Shown: positions 1-9,004 of the stretch, in pieces
Layout of the letters: every line of letters starts with the position of its first letter
How positions within the stretch are numbered: position 1 is the first letter of the stretch
Source: Brevibacillus agri
GTDB taxonomy: Bacteria; Bacillota; Bacilli; Brevibacillales; Brevibacillaceae
Direction of reading: 5' to 3'
DNA length: 64,000 nucleotides
NCBI RefSeq assembly: GCF_004117055.1
Contig: NZ_CP026363.1
Location: 4,673,001-4,737,000 of the forward strand
Translations under genes and position numbers: made by a program
The notes under the pieces: generated by a model
The model's input: only the letters and a program-made list of their open reading frames with translations
The model's database searches: none
What the model was told of the DNA's origin: nothing

Positions 1-66
1 CTTCGCGGCAAACAATGCTGCGCTTCCACCCGCTGGGCCTGCTCCAACAATCACGATATCAAACAA
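1..66 (-). CDS. FAD/NAD(P)-dependent oxidoreductase, N-terminal fragment
   Basis: Only the first 22 codons are inside the window; the gene runs off the left edge. They encode MFDIVIVGAGPAGGSAALFA, a beta strand followed by the dinucleotide-binding GxGxxG/A turn of Rossmann-type flavoproteins (thioredoxin-reductase-like or monooxygenase-like). The start is a TTG at 66-64 with GGGGAGA a few bases upstream. Substrate and subfamily cannot be told from this fragment. Confidence 0.7.
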   Translation of the reverse strand, partial: MFDIVIVGAGPAGGSAALFAAK

Positions 67-259
67 AGAAATCTCCCCTTTCCAAAATACGTTACACAAC
101 ATAATTATATACTTTGTTTTGAAAAAGAAAAGGGTTGGCGGCAGTAAAAACATTCGCGAACTTTGCGGCAGGTAAAAATAGAAAGGACGCGTGTGCCTTT
201 TTTTAAGAAAACGATAGCCTTTGTCACTGGTAGCGTCTTAATCGCTGGGATTGGCTCAG

Positions 260-784
260 TCACAATGCAATCCAATACCGCCGCACCACATTGCCGTCCG
301 CTTCCGTGAACTCGGATTCCAACACCCCGCCGTTGCCGCGAATTGTTTTTTCCGAGCCGGTATTGTCCCGATCGCACACAACCAGTACCCGCTCCAGGCC
401 AAGCTCTCTCGTCTTGTCCAGCGCGAGCGCGAGAATCGCCGTCGCGTAGCCTTTTCGTCTTTCGCTCGGCCGGATGCCGTAGCCGATATGGCCGCCTGCG
501 TTGTACAAATGCTCGTTCAGGCGATGGCGAATGTTGACTACCCCCAAGATTTTGTCCTCGCCGTTCACCAGCCAGTAGGTTGAGTGCGGAACCCAGCCGG
601 CCGGAATACTTTCTTCGCTTCCCTCGCTGGCAAGAAACGCCAGGTAAGCGCCAAAATCGTGCGGCTCGCGCCCGGCCACCCAAGGGACAAACGGTTCCCC
701 GCTTTGCTTCCATTCTTCGTAATAAGCCAAATACTCCTGCTGTCGCCGGGCGGAAGGCTTGACCAAAGCGAGCTGCTCTGCCAT
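260..784 (-). CDS. GNAT family N-acetyltransferase
   Basis: A protein of about 174 residues with the GNAT layout: a mid-protein strand (LGVVNIRHRLN), then the acetyl-CoA pyrophosphate-binding segment IRPSERRKGYATAIL, matching the R/Q-x-x-G-x-G/A pattern of motif A, and a C-terminal strand RYWIAL. Family members transfer an acetyl group from acetyl-CoA to an amine; the acceptor is unknown. I chose the ATG at 784 because AAAGG lies 10 nt upstream. An in-frame TTG at 814 would add ten residues. It stands alone between the fragment at the left edge and the qox terminator. Confidence 0.8.
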   Translation of the reverse strand: MAEQLALVKPSARRQQEYLAYYEEWKQSGEPFVPWVAGREPHDFGAYLAFLASEGSEESIPAGWVPHSTYWLVNGEDKILGVVNIRHRLNEHLYNAGGHIGYGIRPSERRKGYATAILALALDKTRELGLERVLVVCDRDNTGSEKTIRGNGGVLESEFTEADGNVVRRYWIAL

Positions 785-856
785 ACTCCCACTGCCTTTC
801 GAATGTGCTGTCAATAATTTCCGTCTATCTTAGCACGCTAAACATGACGGAGCAAG

Positions 857-901
857 AAAAAGGCGCGAGACAAGCAACCGATCGCTTGACTCACGCCTTT
901 T
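857..901 (-). terminator. Intrinsic terminator after qoxD
   Basis: A long inverted repeat (AAAAGGCGTGAG pairing with its near-complement) flanked by A and T runs lies 20 bases past the qoxD stop. It could work in both directions and also separates qox from the GNAT gene. Confidence 0.8.
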
Positions 902-923
902 GGCTTTTTCCCTATAATGCTGC

Positions 924-1238
924 TTAGTATTTGTTGAACATCATGATCCAGATGGAACCTGCGATGATCGTAAACACGATCACGAGACCGAGGATCAATG
1001 TCTGTACATTGTAGCGCGGTTTTTCTCCCTCGCGAATGTGCATAAAGAAGAACAGTTGAACAACGAATTGCAAGATGGCCATCACCAAGATCGTGATTAC
1101 GAGAGCCGTTTTTTCGAGCATCTGGTTCATGACCAGCACCAGCGGGATAATGGTCAGCACAATCGAGAGGACGAAGCCGATGACGTACGACTTCAGCGAC
1201 CCGTGATCGTGATTGCCATGATTTTGATGTTGTGTCAT
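924..1238 (-). CDS. qoxD: aa3-type quinol oxidase subunit IV
   Basis: 104 residues with a His-rich N-terminus (HQNHGNHDHG) and three membrane segments, the size and topology of QoxD/CyoD, the small subunit of haem-copper quinol oxidases. It supports assembly and stability of the CuB centre in subunit I and has no redox centre. It is the last gene of the operon and begins one base after the qoxC stop, which suggests translational coupling. A terminator follows. Confidence 0.93.
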   Translation of the reverse strand: MTQHQNHGNHDHGSLKSYVIGFVLSIVLTIIPLVLVMNQMLEKTALVITILVMAILQFVVQLFFFMHIREGEKPRYNVQTLILGLVIVFTIIAGSIWIMMFNKY

Positions 1239-1239
1239 C

Positions 1240-1845
1240 TTACATCACCCCCATCAGATAGACGACTGTGAAGAGGAAGATCCACACAACGTCCAGGAAG
1301 TGCCAGTACAAGCTCAGGTTGGTGATTTTGCGGCGAGTCACCGCATTGATACCGCGGCGCTTCAACTGCATCATCAGCGCGACCATCCAGAACAGACCGA
1401 TGGTTACGTGCAACCCGTGCGTTCCAACCAGGGTGAAGAAGGCGGACCAGTAACCGCTAGTCGCGATGGTTGCTCCTTCATGCGCCAAGTGCGTAAACTC
1501 GTTGATCTCCAGCACGACGAAGGCCAGACCCAGGACGGCTGTAACCGCCAGCCATCCGATCAGTTCTTTTACTTTTCCTTTGTTCATCGCCAGCACAGCA
1601 AGTCCGCTCGTAAAGCTGCTGGTCAACAGGATAAAAGTTGAAGCGATGATCCCAGGCATTTCAAACAGTTCTTTTCCAGTCGGTCCGCCTGCAAAGCTAT
1701 GCATCATTACTGCATAGGTGGCAAACAGCGTACCGAACAAAATGCAGTCCGTAACAACGAAAATCCAGAAGCCAAGAACCTTTAGTTGCTCATGCTCTTC
1801 ATGATGGTCGTGGCCATGACTATGGTCGTGATGATTAGCCATCAT
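1240..1845 (-). CDS. qoxC: aa3-type quinol oxidase subunit III
   Basis: 201 residues with five predicted membrane helices and the subunit III signature near THGLHVTIGLFW; the N-terminus is rich in histidine (NHHDHSHGHDHHEEH). It belongs to the cytochrome c oxidase subunit III family and fits QoxC in length. Its ATG overlaps the qoxB stop by one base (TAATG), with GGAGGG upstream inside qoxB. A second ATG follows immediately and could also serve as the start. The His-rich tails of both QoxC and QoxD may bind metal, but that is speculation. Confidence 0.94.
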   Translation of the reverse strand: MMANHHDHSHGHDHHEEHEQLKVLGFWIFVVTDCILFGTLFATYAVMMHSFAGGPTGKELFEMPGIIASTFILLTSSFTSGLAVLAMNKGKVKELIGWLAVTAVLGLAFVVLEINEFTHLAHEGATIATSGYWSAFFTLVGTHGLHVTIGLFWMVALMMQLKRRGINAVTRRKITNLSLYWHFLDVVWIFLFTVVYLMGVM

Positions 1846-3815
1846 TACAACACCCTCCCCAGTGAAGCCTCCGTGCGACGCACTTCATCCACCGGTACGT
1901 AATAATCCGTATCATATTGGAAGGAGCGTACCCACATGCACACGGCAACTCCGATGAATCCAACTACGGCCATCCATACCCATCCAAAGGTGAATCCAAA
2001 TCCGATCAAGAACCAGAAGGTCGACATGATAATCGGAATACCAGAGTTCTTCGGCATATGAATCGGTTCCAAATGCGCCGGCTCTTGTTTATACGTGCCA
2101 TTTGCTTTTGCTTGTTTTGTTGCCCACCAGTCATCCGCTTCTTTCACATGCGGAACGACGGCGAAGTTGTAGAACGGCGCTGGAGATGGAATCGACCACT
2201 CCAGGGTACGTGCATCCCATGGGTCCCCTGTCGTATCCCGTTCTCCGTGCTTGATGCTGTAAGCGATTTGCCATACTTGGAAAATGAAGCCGATCCCCAT
2301 CATGAACGCACCGACAGTCGATACGAGGTTGAGGTCTTCCCAACCGCGATCCCAGCCGTATGTGTAGTAACGGCGAGTCATACCCATAAAGCCAAGCGCG
2401 TATTGCGGCATGAAGCAAATATAGAAACCGATGTTCCAGAACCAGAAGCCCCAACGTCCCAGCTTCTCATCCAGCTTGAAGCCGAACAGTTTTGGCCACC
2501 AGTAGTAAATACCTGCCAGGTAACCGAACACAACCCCACCGATCAACACTTGGTGGAAGTGGGCGATCAGGAAGTAGCTGTTGTGGTACTGGTAGTCTGC
2601 CGGAGCTACCGCCAGCATGACACCTGTCGCTCCCCCTACGAGGAAGCAAGGAATGAACGCAATGGTCCACAGCATCGGTTGTTTAAAGGATATCCGACCA
2701 CGGAACATCGTAAACAGCCAGTTAAACACCTTCACACCGGTCGGAATCGCAATGACCATCGTCGAGATCGCAAAGAAGGCGATAACGCTGGCGCTTGTAC
2801 CCATTGTGAAGAAGTGGTGAGCCCATGTGAAGAAGGACGCGATCGCAATTGCCATCAAAGCCCACACCATGGATTTGTAACCGAAAATGCGTTTGCGCGA
2901 GAATGTCGCCACAACTTCAGAGAAAATACCGAACGCTGGTACAACTACGATGTACACCTCAGGGTGACCCCACATCCAGATGAGGTTCAGGTACATCATC
3001 GGGTTACCGCCGCCATCCATCGTGAAGAAGTGCGCACCTGCAAAGCGGTCAAGGAACAAAAGTGCGATGGTGACAGTCAAGATCGGGAAAGCAAAAATAA
3101 TCATGATGCTGGACGACAGAACAGACCAGCTAAACAGCGGCATTTTGGTAAGCGTCATACCTGGTGCACGCATTTTGAGAATCGTTACGATAAAGTTGAT
3201 ACCTGTTGCCAAACTACCGATACCGGAGATTTGAATCCCCCAGATCCAGAAGTTTTGTCCTGGTCCCGGACTGAAATCATTTTGCGACAATGGCGGATAA
3301 GACAGCCAACCTGCGTCCGGGGACCCCCCGATAACGAAAGACAGGTTGAACAGCATCGCCCCAAGGAAAAACAGCCAGAAGCTGAGTGCGTTCAAAAACG
3401 GATACGCAACGTCGCGCGCCCCGATTTGCAGCGGAACGACCATGTTGAACAAACCGAACATCATCGGCATCGCCATGAACAAAATCATGATCGTACCGTG
3501 AGTGGTAAAGATCGCGTTATAGTGATCGGCATGCAAAAATTCCAGATTCGGGAATGCCAACTGCAGACGCATCAGCAGGGCGTCAACCCCACCGCGGAAC
3601 AGCATGAGAAGCGATGAAATCAGGTACATGATCCCGATACGTTTATGGTCAACGGTAGTCAGCCATTCACGCCAGAGCCAACCCCATTTTTTATATTTGG
3701 TCAGGACAAACACGATCGCGAGCATTGTCAGCACAATCGATACGTCCGCACCGTAAATCAGTGGGTCACCAGTTACGAAGAACGTGGATGCAAATTCTTT
3801 AATGTCCTCCCACAC
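1845..3815 (-). CDS. qoxB: aa3-type quinol oxidase subunit I
   Basis: 656 residues, typical of QoxB. This is the catalytic haem-copper subunit that reduces O2 to water and pumps protons. Visible ligands include a haem a histidine around residue 106 (HGTIM), the CuB motif HPEVY at about 284-288 with the cross-linked His-Tyr pair, and the CuB pair HH at about 333-334. Roughly 14-15 hydrophobic helices are present. The start is a GTG at 3815 with AGGAGGA upstream. It is the second gene of qoxABCD, 23 bases after qoxA. Confidence 0.96.
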   Translation of the reverse strand: MWEDIKEFASTFFVTGDPLIYGADVSIVLTMLAIVFVLTKYKKWGWLWREWLTTVDHKRIGIMYLISSLLMLFRGGVDALLMRLQLAFPNLEFLHADHYNAIFTTHGTIMILFMAMPMMFGLFNMVVPLQIGARDVAYPFLNALSFWLFFLGAMLFNLSFVIGGSPDAGWLSYPPLSQNDFSPGPGQNFWIWGIQISGIGSLATGINFIVTILKMRAPGMTLTKMPLFSWSVLSSSIMIIFAFPILTVTIALLFLDRFAGAHFFTMDGGGNPMMYLNLIWMWGHPEVYIVVVPAFGIFSEVVATFSRKRIFGYKSMVWALMAIAIASFFTWAHHFFTMGTSASVIAFFAISTMVIAIPTGVKVFNWLFTMFRGRISFKQPMLWTIAFIPCFLVGGATGVMLAVAPADYQYHNSYFLIAHFHQVLIGGVVFGYLAGIYYWWPKLFGFKLDEKLGRWGFWFWNIGFYICFMPQYALGFMGMTRRYYTYGWDRGWEDLNLVSTVGAFMMGIGFIFQVWQIAYSIKHGERDTTGDPWDARTLEWSIPSPAPFYNFAVVPHVKEADDWWATKQAKANGTYKQEPAHLEPIHMPKNSGIPIIMSTFWFLIGFGFTFGWVWMAVVGFIGVAVCMWVRSFQYDTDYYVPVDEVRRTEASLGRVL

Positions 3816-3838
3816 GTGGTATTCCTCCTCCCTTTCGC

Positions 3839-4807
3839 CTAATGTTTCATACTGGAATGATCCATTCCATGCATGTTGCTCATATCAGTCGACTGTTGCG
3901 TCTCTTGCGAAGTTTCTTTTGACTTGTCACCTGTCGGAGCAGGCTGTTTTTTCATCACATGGTCCATATCGTGACCATGGCTGTATCGTTGCACAATCTC
4001 TTCAAACAAGCCTTCCGGGAATGCAGAGTACAGCTTTTTCTCGGACAATCCTTGTTTTTTCAGCTCGTTGTAATCTTCTTTCGTCATTGCTGGGCTCGTG
4101 CCTTTTACTTCTTTGACCCACTGGTCGAACTCTTCTTTCGGCTTCGCTACAACTTTGAACTGCATGTGAGCGAATTTTTCACCGGAGAAGTTGGAGCTGA
4201 ATCCGGCGTATTCGCCCGGCTCGTCAGCTTGCAAGTACAGCTCGGTCGCCATCCCTGCCATCGCGTAAACCTGGCCGCCAAGCGATGGTACCCAGAAAGA
4301 GTTCATTGGCGCTTCCGCAGAAATCTGGAAGTGAACCGGTACGCCAACCGGAATCTCCAGGTGGTTGACCGTCGCAATGTTTTGCTCAGGGTAAGTAAAC
4401 ATCCATTTCCAATCCAACGCGGTCACTTGTACCGTCATTGGAGCTACTTCTTTATTCGGAGACTCTTTCAACACATACGTATCGCGAACGGTAAAGTATC
4501 CCAGGATCGCAATGATGACCACCGGAATCCCCCACCAGATTGCTTCGAGGGCCGTGTTGTGTGCCCACTCTGGCTTGTAAGGTGCCTTGTTGTCCGGTTT
4601 GTCCCGATATCGATAGACGATAAAAGCGGTAAGCGCAAGAACCGGAACGATGATGACAGCGCACAATATAGTGGAAATAATAATGAGATTGTACTGCGTC
4701 TCTGCTACAGGCCCCTTAGGATTCAAGACAAGATACTCACTACCACAGCCTGAAAGCAGGACGGTGGTCAACGCTGCCAAGATCCAAAAGTGGATTTGCC
4801 TCAGCAT
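3839..4807 (-). CDS. qoxA: aa3-type quinol oxidase subunit II (lipoprotein)
   Basis: The N-terminus MLRQIHFWILAALTTVLLSG followed by Cys is a lipoprotein signal peptide. Two transmembrane helices and a cupredoxin-like outer domain follow. The CuA ligands of cytochrome c oxidases (C-x3-C plus His/Met) are absent from the region around FWVPSLGGQVYAMAG, so the electron donor is quinol, not cytochrome c. The ~80-residue C-terminal tail is polar and rich in His and Met, which is long for the family. I chose ATG 4807 (GGAGG 4-5 nt upstream); ATG 4822, with GGAGG 10 nt upstream, is an equally possible start. First gene of the operon. Confidence 0.93.
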   Translation of the reverse strand: MLRQIHFWILAALTTVLLSGCGSEYLVLNPKGPVAETQYNLIIISTILCAVIIVPVLALTAFIVYRYRDKPDNKAPYKPEWAHNTALEAIWWGIPVVIIAILGYFTVRDTYVLKESPNKEVAPMTVQVTALDWKWMFTYPEQNIATVNHLEIPVGVPVHFQISAEAPMNSFWVPSLGGQVYAMAGMATELYLQADEPGEYAGFSSNFSGEKFAHMQFKVVAKPKEEFDQWVKEVKGTSPAMTKEDYNELKKQGLSEKKLYSAFPEGLFEEIVQRYSHGHDMDHVMKKQPAPTGDKSKETSQETQQSTDMSNMHGMDHSSMKH

Positions 4808-4822
4808 TTTTCCTCCACTCAT

Positions 4823-5194
4823 TCTCCTAATCCCTCCTCTTTCACAAAACAACAAGCATCTAAACTGATGGTGCATCCGCTATTCGCGTTCGCCTCCCCT
4901 CTGAGTCTTTCACGCAGAGGATGGAATCCATCTTCGAACAGGACTCAGCAGAGATTTTTTTAACGAAAGTGAACATACCAGATAACCGCATATACATACT
5001 AGCAGAGACGCTCAACTTTTGTACTTGTTTTTTCGGACGTTCAATAATTCGTAGCTTTTCTGTGACAAAGTGTTCACGAAGCAGTCACGAGTTGCTCAAA
5101 TTCTTGTTAGGAATCCCCTCGGATGCACAACCACACCCAAATATGGATATAATATCCAGTTTGATCGCCTCCGTTTTGTGCTTTCAATTTAAAT
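4823..5194. other. Intergenic region upstream of qoxA
   Basis: About 370 bases without a convincing gene. It must hold the qox promoter, but I found no hexamer pair good enough to name. A perfect 13-bp palindrome GGATATAATATCC lies at 5145-5157 and may be an operator or part of a promoter. A direct/inverted TGTGAC...GTCAC-like pair is at about 5061-5091, too widely spaced to be a normal Crp-type site. Confidence 0.4.
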
Positions 5195-5234
5195 AAAAAA
5201 AGCCTTCCTCTTGGACAGCTCCAAAAAGAAGGCT
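5195..5234 (-). terminator. Intrinsic terminator between small membrane gene and qox
   Basis: The minus strand reads AGCCTTC...GAAGGCT with a nearly continuous inner stem (TTTTGGA/TCCAAGA), then seven T. It is the second hairpin terminator within 150 bases (see 5307-5345), and no gene lies between the two. Confidence 0.7.
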
Positions 5235-5306
5235 ACGCCGCGCATTTGCGTAAGCGGTGTTCGGTTTTTCCGCTATTGTTTCCGTTATTTTTCAGCTACA
5301 GGCAAC

Positions 5307-5345
5307 AAAAAACCTCTCATTATATAAGGAAGAAATGAGAGGTTT
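5307..5345 (-). terminator. Intrinsic terminator of the small membrane protein gene
   Basis: A perfect 11-bp stem (AAACCTCTCAT/ATGAGAGGTTT) followed by six T on the minus strand, 25 bases past the stop of the upstream gene. Confidence 0.8.
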
Positions 5346-5370
5346 CCTTTATGGATTTGGCATCGTTTTG

Positions 5371-5583
5371 TTACACTTCTTGTTTGCGCAGATTCATCAA
5401 GCGGAAAACCGTGCTCATGATGAAAATGTTCATGCCTGCGATCAAAAATCCGATGGATACCATCAACGGGAAGTTCTCCGCTCTGAAATCGCTTGCAGTA
5501 AACGCCATCAACAATCCGCCGATTGCAATTGCTGTCCAAGCGATCCATCTCAGCAAGTCAGCAGCTTTTTTATCTGTATTCAT
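5371..5583 (-). CDS. Small two-helix membrane protein, function unknown
   Basis: 70 residues: a charged N-terminus (MNTDKKAADLLR), two hydrophobic stretches (about 12-28 and 39-58) and a basic tail (RLMNLRKQEV). No family is recognised. The ATG has AGGGG about nine bases upstream, a possible promoter at 5642-5670 and its own terminator, so it looks like a real single-gene unit. The topology suggests both ends face the cytoplasm. Confidence 0.7.
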   Translation of the reverse strand: MNTDKKAADLLRWIAWTAIAIGGLLMAFTASDFRAENFPLMVSIGFLIAGMNIFIMSTVFRLMNLRKQEV

Positions 5584-5641
5584 GGTTCAAAACCCCTGTC
5601 GTTTTGGAATTTTACCTTGCGTCGTTTTCTTTGTTGAACTT

Positions 5642-5670
5642 ATTGTAACACAAAATTCACTTTTTGTTCA
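5642..5670 (-). promoter_or_regulatory. Possible SigA promoter for the small membrane gene
   Basis: On the minus strand TGAACA and TACAAT are separated by 17 bases in an AT-rich stretch 60 bases before the start codon. The -35 hexamer is a poor match (4 of 6). Confidence 0.45.
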
Positions 5671-5814
5671 TGTTTTGTTCAAATTTTTATTGAAAATTTG
5701 TCAAAACTTTTTCCACAAACCTATTGAACTAGCGATTGTTACATTTTTCCTTTGTGTCTTAATTGTGAAGCGGCGCTTTTTGTTGATCGGTAGAAGATTT
5801 TTGCTTGTCCCGAT

Positions 5815-5860
5815 AAAAAAAGCCTGCAGCTTCGCTGTTCGCAAACAGGCTGCAGGCTTT
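5815..5860 (-). terminator. Intrinsic terminator after the AbrB-type membrane protein gene
   Basis: A perfect stem AAAGCCTGCAG/CTGCAGGCTTT with a T tract on the minus strand, about 80 bases past the stop at 5942. Confidence 0.8.
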
Positions 5861-5941
5861 CGTATTCGCTTGGTGCTACCGGATTCTGTTATTGCTCATT
5901 GATGCTGCCGGATTTTGTTGCCGCCCTCCGTTTTGCCAACG

Positions 5942-7024
5942 TCAGGCCGTTCTGTCCAAAGTCGCTGCCGCCTCGGCCCGATGCCGTTTTCCCCAGCTAC
6001 GCCCGCCGAAGGAAAACAGCGTGAGCACAAACAGGACGCGAAACAACTGGAAGGCCGTCACGAGCAGCGGATCTGCCCCGATCGACATGGCGGTCAAGCT
6101 CATTTCGGCAATTCCGCCAGGCGCCGTCGCCAAAATGCTCGTCGCCACTTCTATGTTGGCGAAATAGGCCAGGCCCACAGCCATCGCCGTCACCATGCCG
6201 AACAGCAGCAGCGAATGTATGGCGCCGAGCAGGAAAAAACGCTTTTGTTTTCGGATGTTTTCTTTGCGAAAACCAAGCCCGATGCTTACTCCGATCCACA
6301 CTTGCGCGGCTTTGACCAGCCCTCCTGCCAGCGCCGGATTCTCGCCCGTCCACGGTGTATTCAGGGAGACGAGTGCGGCAATCAGCAACGGGCCAAGCAA
6401 ATACGGCGCAGGAATGGAGCAGCGGGTAGCCACCAGCGCACCGATCAGACTGGCTGTGACAAGCAAAATGGTCGGGAGCCACTCCAGCACGTGACCGCCT
6501 GTCGACAGCACCACAGACGAGGCGTGCCCGTCAAACAGCCAGGAGATTAAAAATGGCGTGCACAAAACGATCGTCACCGCACGAATCGAGTGAAAAATCG
6601 AGATCACCTGTTGATTGCCGCCGACAGACTGGCCGATCGTCACCATTTCCGACAGACCGCCGGGAATATTGCTGAAGATCGCCGTAACCCGATCGACCTT
6701 GCCCATTTTGTAAAAAATCCACGCGTTGAGCAGGCTGATTAGCACTGTGAGCAGCGTGGCGATCAGCATCAAACCGATATGATCTGTCATGGTCTGCCAA
6801 ATATCCGGCGTCATGCGCAGGCCAAGCGATATGCCGATCACAATCAGTCCCGCCTGACGGAACCAGCCCGGAATCCACAGCTTTTGCACCCCGAGCATGG
6901 TCGCCGCGACAGTCGCCAGCAAGGAACCGATCAACCACGGCAGCGGGCTGTGAAGCACCTCGGCAAACAGCCAGCCTCCCACTGAACCGAGCAGCAGCGT
7001 GAGCAATATGCGAAGCAAAAGCAT
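5942..7024 (-). CDS. AbrB-family integral membrane protein (ammonia-monooxygenase-like)
   Basis: 360 residues, about ten transmembrane helices, made of two similar halves. Both halves contain the family's repeated motif: IFSNIPGGLSEMVTIGQSVG near residue 117 and ILATAPGGIAEMSLTAMSIG near residue 310. This matches the COG3180/AbrB duplication family, whose members are annotated as putative transporters or regulators of unknown substrate. The ATG at 7024 has GAGGGA upstream; an ORF extension 31 codons further lacks such a site. It is a single gene with a clear terminator. Confidence 0.85.
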   Translation of the reverse strand: MLLLRILLTLLLGSVGGWLFAEVLHSPLPWLIGSLLATVAATMLGVQKLWIPGWFRQAGLIVIGISLGLRMTPDIWQTMTDHIGLMLIATLLTVLISLLNAWIFYKMGKVDRVTAIFSNIPGGLSEMVTIGQSVGGNQQVISIFHSIRAVTIVLCTPFLISWLFDGHASSVVLSTGGHVLEWLPTILLVTASLIGALVATRCSIPAPYLLGPLLIAALVSLNTPWTGENPALAGGLVKAAQVWIGVSIGLGFRKENIRKQKRFFLLGAIHSLLLFGMVTAMAVGLAYFANIEVATSILATAPGGIAEMSLTAMSIGADPLLVTAFQLFRVLFVLTLFSFGGRSWGKRHRAEAAATLDRTA

Positions 7025-7163
7025 GCTGATCCCTCTTTTCTTGTCTGACGTTGCTTTTGTTGCTCTCTTGCTGTACCTCCAGTGTACGCCAGAAAAAGCC
7101 ATCTGAAAAATAGCCATTCGTTATCGCGGGCGATTCCTTGCGCGAATGGCAGAAAAAGAAAAA

Positions 7164-7201
7164 CGCTGCCTTCGAGAAGTCATCCTGTTCTCGAAGCAGC
7201 G
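7164..7201 (-). terminator. Intrinsic terminator after the LysR gene
   Basis: Inverted repeat CGCTGCTTCGAGAA/TTCTCGAAGGCAGCG (one bulge) followed by CGTTTTTCTTTTT on the minus strand. Confidence 0.8.
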
Positions 7202-7232
7202 GTCCGCGGCTGGTCGCCCGCTCTGTTGGCGT

Positions 7233-8105
7233 TTAATACGAATGCGGAAAATCCATGCGCTGCATGAAGTTCACGAAGGCTCTCACATTTTGCAGCTCCA
7301 GGGATGCCTTGTGGTAAAACATCCAGGTGCTGCGCTTGACGGGCTTGTTCGCGGCGTCCTTAATTTCGATCAGGTACAAGTTTTGTTTGCCGTTTGCGAC
7401 CAGGCGGGGGAGAATGGCGTAGCCGAGTCCGTTTGCGACCATTTCGCCGCACGTATCCGCCTTGTCCACTTCCATTCCGATCCGGGGCGGCGAAGAGTAG
7501 TTTTCGGCCCACCAACTGTCCACCAGCGCCTGCAATAGCGGGTCTGTCTTGTAGTCAATGCGCGGCAGGCTCGGCAGGTCGGCTACATCGACGGGGTCTT
7601 TGGAGACGATGCACACGCTCTCCTCAAACAACAGCAGCTTGCCATCCGGCCAATTGTAATTGCCGCGAACAAAACCGACGTGCACATCCTGGTTGTACAC
7701 AGACTGGTACACGTCTTTGCTCCAGCCCGTCACGACCTTGAACTCTACCAGCGGATACTCCTGCTTGAACAGCTTCAACAGACCTGGCAGCTTGTAGTGG
7801 GCAAAATAGTTGGAGACGCCCAGCCGCAGCGTGCCGCTCACCTGCTCGCCCATATTGGCGACGTGCTCCTTGATTTTGCGCAGACGCAAAAGCATTTCAT
7901 CCGCGCAACTCGCCAAATACTCCCCTTCTGGCGTAAAGTGGACGCCTCGCCTGCCGCGCTGGACAATTTGCACGCCAAACTCTTTTTCGATCTGCCGCAG
8001 CCGTTTGGTCAGGGCAGGCTGGGACAAGTACAGACTTTTTGCCGTCCGGGTGATGTTTTGTTCCCGATAAAGCGTCTGGAGAATCGACCAGTCCCGATAT
8101 TCCAT
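7233..8105 (-). CDS. LysR-type transcriptional regulator
   Basis: 290 residues. The N-terminal winged helix-turn-helix is clear: TRTAKSLYLSQPALTKRLRQ at about residues 20-39, followed by FGVQIVQRGRRGVHFTPEG. A substrate-binding-like effector domain occupies residues 90-290. The ATG lies two bases after the terC stop, with GGAG 11 bases upstream, so the two genes are probably co-transcribed. LysR genes are more often divergent from their targets; here co-transcription suggests an autoregulated two-gene unit. The effector is unknown. Confidence 0.9.
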   Translation of the reverse strand: MEYRDWSILQTLYREQNITRTAKSLYLSQPALTKRLRQIEKEFGVQIVQRGRRGVHFTPEGEYLASCADEMLLRLRKIKEHVANMGEQVSGTLRLGVSNYFAHYKLPGLLKLFKQEYPLVEFKVVTGWSKDVYQSVYNQDVHVGFVRGNYNWPDGKLLLFEESVCIVSKDPVDVADLPSLPRIDYKTDPLLQALVDSWWAENYSSPPRIGMEVDKADTCGEMVANGLGYAILPRLVANGKQNLYLIEIKDAANKPVKRSTWMFYHKASLELQNVRAFVNFMQRMDFPHSY

Positions 8106-8107
8106 GG

Positions 8108-8809
8108 CTACAGTGTCTCCGCGTGGTCTTGTGCGACGCGGTCCTCCCCTGATTTTTCACGCTTGCGCTTCAGGTACGTGCCAACAGCAATGACCACCAG
8201 TGCCAAAGCGACCGGCAAAATGATGTGCAGCGCTGGCAACACCCCTTCCAGAAACGCTCCGACTACTTTGTCGCCGACGATCATCTCGCCTGCGGTGTAA
8301 CCGAGCAAAGCCGCCCCCAACAGCACGATGACCGGAAAACGGTTCATCAAAAGCATCAGCAACTGGCTGCCCCAAATAATCAGCGGGATGCTGACGGCAA
8401 GTCCGATGACGACGAGCAGCATGTTTCCGTTCGCAGCCCCCGCCACAGCAATAACGTTGTCCAGACTCATGATGAGGTCGGCAAAAATAATCGTTTTCAG
8501 CGCCTCCAACATGTTCGAGCCGCCGCCAATATGGGTCTCCTCTTCCTCGCCCTTCAGCAGCTTGACGGCAATCCAGATGAGCAAAAGTCCCCCGACCACC
8601 TGAACAAACGGGATCTGGAGCAGCCAAATAGCAATAAAGGTCAGGATGACCCGCAGTCCGATCGCTCCGAAGCCGCCCCAGAAGACTGCTTTCTTTTGCA
8701 ACTCTGGACGCAAGTTGCGACAAGCCAGCGCGATCACGACGGCGTTGTCCCCACTCAAGACCAGATTGACGATGATGATCTGTAGTAAGCTAAGTAAGAA
8801 TTCTGTCAT
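8108..8809 (-). CDS. TerC family (YjbE-type) integral membrane protein
   Basis: 233 residues with seven or so membrane helices. The TerC signature is visible in both halves: NLVLSGDNAVVIALACRNL at about 12-30 and a second acidic motif ADLIMSLDNVIAVAGAANG at about 112-130; intramembrane Asp residues are typical. The YjbE branch is linked to Mn(II) export or metal loading of exported enzymes. I see no yybP-ykoY riboswitch upstream, although these often precede such genes. The ATG at 8809 has GGAGGGGG upstream. Confidence 0.88.
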   Translation of the reverse strand: MTEFLLSLLQIIIVNLVLSGDNAVVIALACRNLRPELQKKAVFWGGFGAIGLRVILTFIAIWLLQIPFVQVVGGLLLIWIAVKLLKGEEEETHIGGGSNMLEALKTIIFADLIMSLDNVIAVAGAANGNMLLVVIGLAVSIPLIIWGSQLLMLLMNRFPVIVLLGAALLGYTAGEMIVGDKVVGAFLEGVLPALHIILPVALALVVIAVGTYLKRKREKSGEDRVAQDHAETL

Positions 8810-8923
8810 GATGGCCCCCTCCAAAGATGATGATAGTGACAATAATAGACCTTTTCATTTTCGCGTGCAGTATTTTTTTCGGATTTGCCTGCACTTTTTT
8901 GCCGTAAGCGTTATCAAAAATAG

Positions 8924-8951
8924 AAAAGGTCTGCCACTCTGACAGACTTTT
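8924..8951 (-). terminator. Terminator-like hairpin after the 113-residue gene
   Basis: AAAAGTCTG...CAGACCTTTT with an imperfect stem on the minus strand, between the hypothetical gene at 9005-9346 and terC. Confidence 0.6.
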
Positions 8952-9004
8952 CTTCTCTTTGCATTTTGGACGTGCCGGGCGAGGCTGGTGCGAGCAGCCC
9001 CCCC

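Noticed and set aside
1917-3617. 566-codon open frame on the plus strand over qoxB
   Set aside because: Antisense shadow of qoxB: basic, low-complexity translation, no ribosome site.
8843-8960. Possible yybP-ykoY manganese riboswitch before terC
   Set aside because: No conserved loop motifs; the region holds only the terminator of the upstream gene.
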